5,793 nucleotides of DNA from positions 1 to 5,793 of the forward strand of contig CALRVN010000258.1 in the NCBI GenBank assembly GCA_943371625.1, read 5' to 3'. This document shows, piece by piece, positions 1-5,793 of the stretch. This DNA comes from Hyphomicrobium_A sp943371625 (GTDB taxonomy: Bacteria; Pseudomonadota; Alphaproteobacteria; Rhizobiales; Hyphomicrobiaceae). Position 1 is the first letter of the stretch. Each line of letters begins with the position of its first letter. The notes below the pieces were generated by a model. It ran no database searches. It was given only the letters and a program-made list of their open reading frames with translations, and was not told the DNA's origin. Made by a program: the position numbers and the translations under genes.

Positions 1-3770
<3,770 letters not shown>

Positions 3771-3780
3771 GGCTTTTACA

Positions 3781-3809
3781 CGGTGCCTGACCCTCGGGGT
3801 CTGACACCG
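3781..3809. repeat. Imperfect palindrome 1 in the gltB-gltD spacer (REP-like)
   Basis: This 29-base sequence begins 10 bases after the gltB stop and folds on itself. CGGTG pairs with CACCG at the ends, GACCC pairs with GGGTC in the middle, and there are two mismatched positions in the stem and a loop of about three bases. Its right arm, GGGGTCTGACACCG (3796-3809), recurs with 12 of 14 bases identical at 3839-3852. No T-run follows, so it is a poor Rho-independent terminator, and an operon-internal terminator here would silence gltD. The shape and position suit a dispersed REP-type intergenic repeat or an mRNA-stabilising hairpin. Repeat-family membership is inferred, because only one locus is visible. 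Confidence 0.6.
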
Positions 3810-3827
3810 AAAGACAACGTTAGAATG

Positions 3828-3851
3828 GTCAGGCCCGTGGGGTCCGACTCC
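3828..3851. repeat. Imperfect palindrome 2 in the gltB-gltD spacer (REP-like)
   Basis: GTCAGGCCC (3828-3836) pairs with GGGTCCGAC (3840-3848) across a three-base loop, with one A-C mismatch and one G-T wobble. Aligned on their right arms, this unit and the palindrome starting at 3781 agree at 18 of 26 positions, with a 43-base offset. This makes them two copies of one element in the same orientation. The unit ends directly beside the gltD Shine-Dalgarno candidate, so its folding could affect gltD translation. Whether other copies exist in the genome cannot be seen here. Confidence 0.55.
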
Positions 3852-3862
3852 GGGGAATAGGT
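3852..3862 (+). promoter_or_regulatory. Candidate gltD ribosome binding site
   Basis: GGGG at 3852-3855 lies seven bases upstream of the gltD ATG at 3863 and is the only purine stretch at a suitable distance. The AGG at 3859-3861 is too close to the start codon to serve. The match to the anti-Shine-Dalgarno sequence is modest. The G-run continues directly from the right arm of the adjacent palindrome, so part of the site may derive from that repeat. Confidence 0.45.
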
Positions 3863-5308
<1,446 letters not shown>

Positions 5309-5333
5309 GCTGTGGGCGCGTCGGCAACCTAAC

Positions 5334-5793
5334 TCATGCCACACCCAGCACCGGCCGCTTCGGCTCCGGGTGATGGCCCCAGTATTGGCCGGCAGGTAGA
5401 TCGAACTGAGCGTCCCTCTCCGCGGGTGTTAGCGGCAGCCAAGCGGCGCGCAGTTCATCGAGATCCGCAGTAGGCAACGGCGCATTGGGCGTCGTTTGCT
5501 GCACAGGTGTGTTGAGCGACTGCGCCGCCCAGGCCAATCCGAGAATAGTGTCGAGCTTCTCCCACCACGACGCGTCGCCGATCCCTAGAAGTTGGATGGC
5601 TCGGATAGAGGCGTGCCATCGGTGATAACCAATGACCTCTTCAGATGTCTCACCGTCCATCATGTGAATTGGATCGCGCGGCGGAAGGGAGCGAGGATCG
5701 AACAACACGCCCTGACCGAAGTCCTCGAAGGCGAGCCGAATATCGTCCCAGTCAGTCCCGAGGTAGTCGTTGATCGTGGTCGTCTGTACGTCG
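5334..5793 (-). CDS. Unrecognised protein, 5'-truncated by window edge
   Basis: A reverse-strand frame ends at TGA (5336-5334) and stays open to the right edge, giving 152 visible residues. A GTG at 5708-5706 could start a 124-residue product, but the 28 codons upstream look coding: 23 of 28 end in G or C, and they read YLGTDWDDIRLAFEDFGQG without a break. The true start therefore probably lies beyond the window. The visible part is Trp-rich (seven Trp, including a WW pair in GDASWWEKLD), acidic in places, and has no evident membrane segment or signal peptide. It ends in a proline-rich tail, HHPEPKRPVLGVA. I do not recognise a family or catalytic motif. It converges on gltD with 25 bases between the stop codons, so it is a separate transcription unit. 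About 32% of its codons end in A or T, against about 16% in 80 sampled gltD codons, which suggests weaker expression or a different origin. That it is a real gene is likely but unproven. Confidence 0.65.
   Translation of the reverse strand, partial: DVQTTTINDYLGTDWDDIRLAFEDFGQGVLFDPRSLPPRDPIHMMDGETSEEVIGYHRWHASIRAIQLLGIGDASWWEKLDTILGLAWAAQSLNTPVQQTTPNAPLPTADLDELRAAWLPLTPAERDAQFDLPAGQYWGHHPEPKRPVLGVA

Noticed and set aside
3781..3809. The first palindrome as a Rho-independent terminator of gltB
   Set aside because: It has two stem mismatches and is followed by AAAGACAACG rather than a T-run, and gltD downstream needs the transcript to continue.
3801..3826. Possible internal promoter for gltD: CTGACA (3801-3806) and TAGAAT (3821-3826)
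   Set aside because: Each hexamer is one base from its sigma-70 consensus, but the spacing is only 14 bases, against the preferred 16-18, and CTGACA is simply part of the first palindrome.
5342..5372. Hairpin-like sequence (CACCC with GGGTG around GCCG-CTT-CGGC) 34 bases past the gltD stop as a terminator
   Set aside because: The stem has unequal internal loops, no T-run follows on the forward strand, and it lies inside the coding end of the reverse gene. It is not a supportable terminator.

Overview
This window holds the NADPH-dependent glutamate synthase (GOGAT) locus of a GC-rich bacterium, most likely an alphaproteobacterium, plus the 3' part of an unrelated gene on the other strand. The assignment to Alphaproteobacteria is inference: it rests on the high GC content, the strong preference for codons ending in G or C, the gltB-then-gltD order, and the general look of both proteins (for example a GltD beginning MGKVTGFLEF). 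A more precise placement, such as an order, would need a database comparison.

Layout: positions 1-3770 (+) are the 3' four-fifths of gltB, the large glutamate synthase subunit, whose start lies left of the window. A 92-base spacer (3771-3862) follows and contains two related imperfect palindromes, at about 3781-3809 and 3828-3851. They resemble dispersed intergenic repeats of the REP type. Next comes a complete gltD (3863-5308, +), the small subunit. Only 25 bases (5309-5333) separate its stop from the stop of a convergent reverse-strand gene (5334 to beyond 5793). The product of that gene is not recognised, and its codon use is less GC-biased than that of gltBD.

How the genes work together: GltD oxidises NADPH through FAD and passes electrons through its iron-sulfur clusters to the 3Fe-4S cluster and FMN of GltB. 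GltB releases ammonia from glutamine in its N-terminal amidotransferase domain, channels it to the FMN site and reductively aminates 2-oxoglutarate, giving two glutamates. With glutamine synthetase this is the main high-affinity ammonium assimilation route. Both subunits appear intact where visible.

I found no RNA gene, CRISPR array, insertion sequence or convincing Rho-independent terminator, and no evidence of a new multigene system. The parts most worth a second look are the paired palindromes in the gltB-gltD spacer and the unassigned convergent gene.
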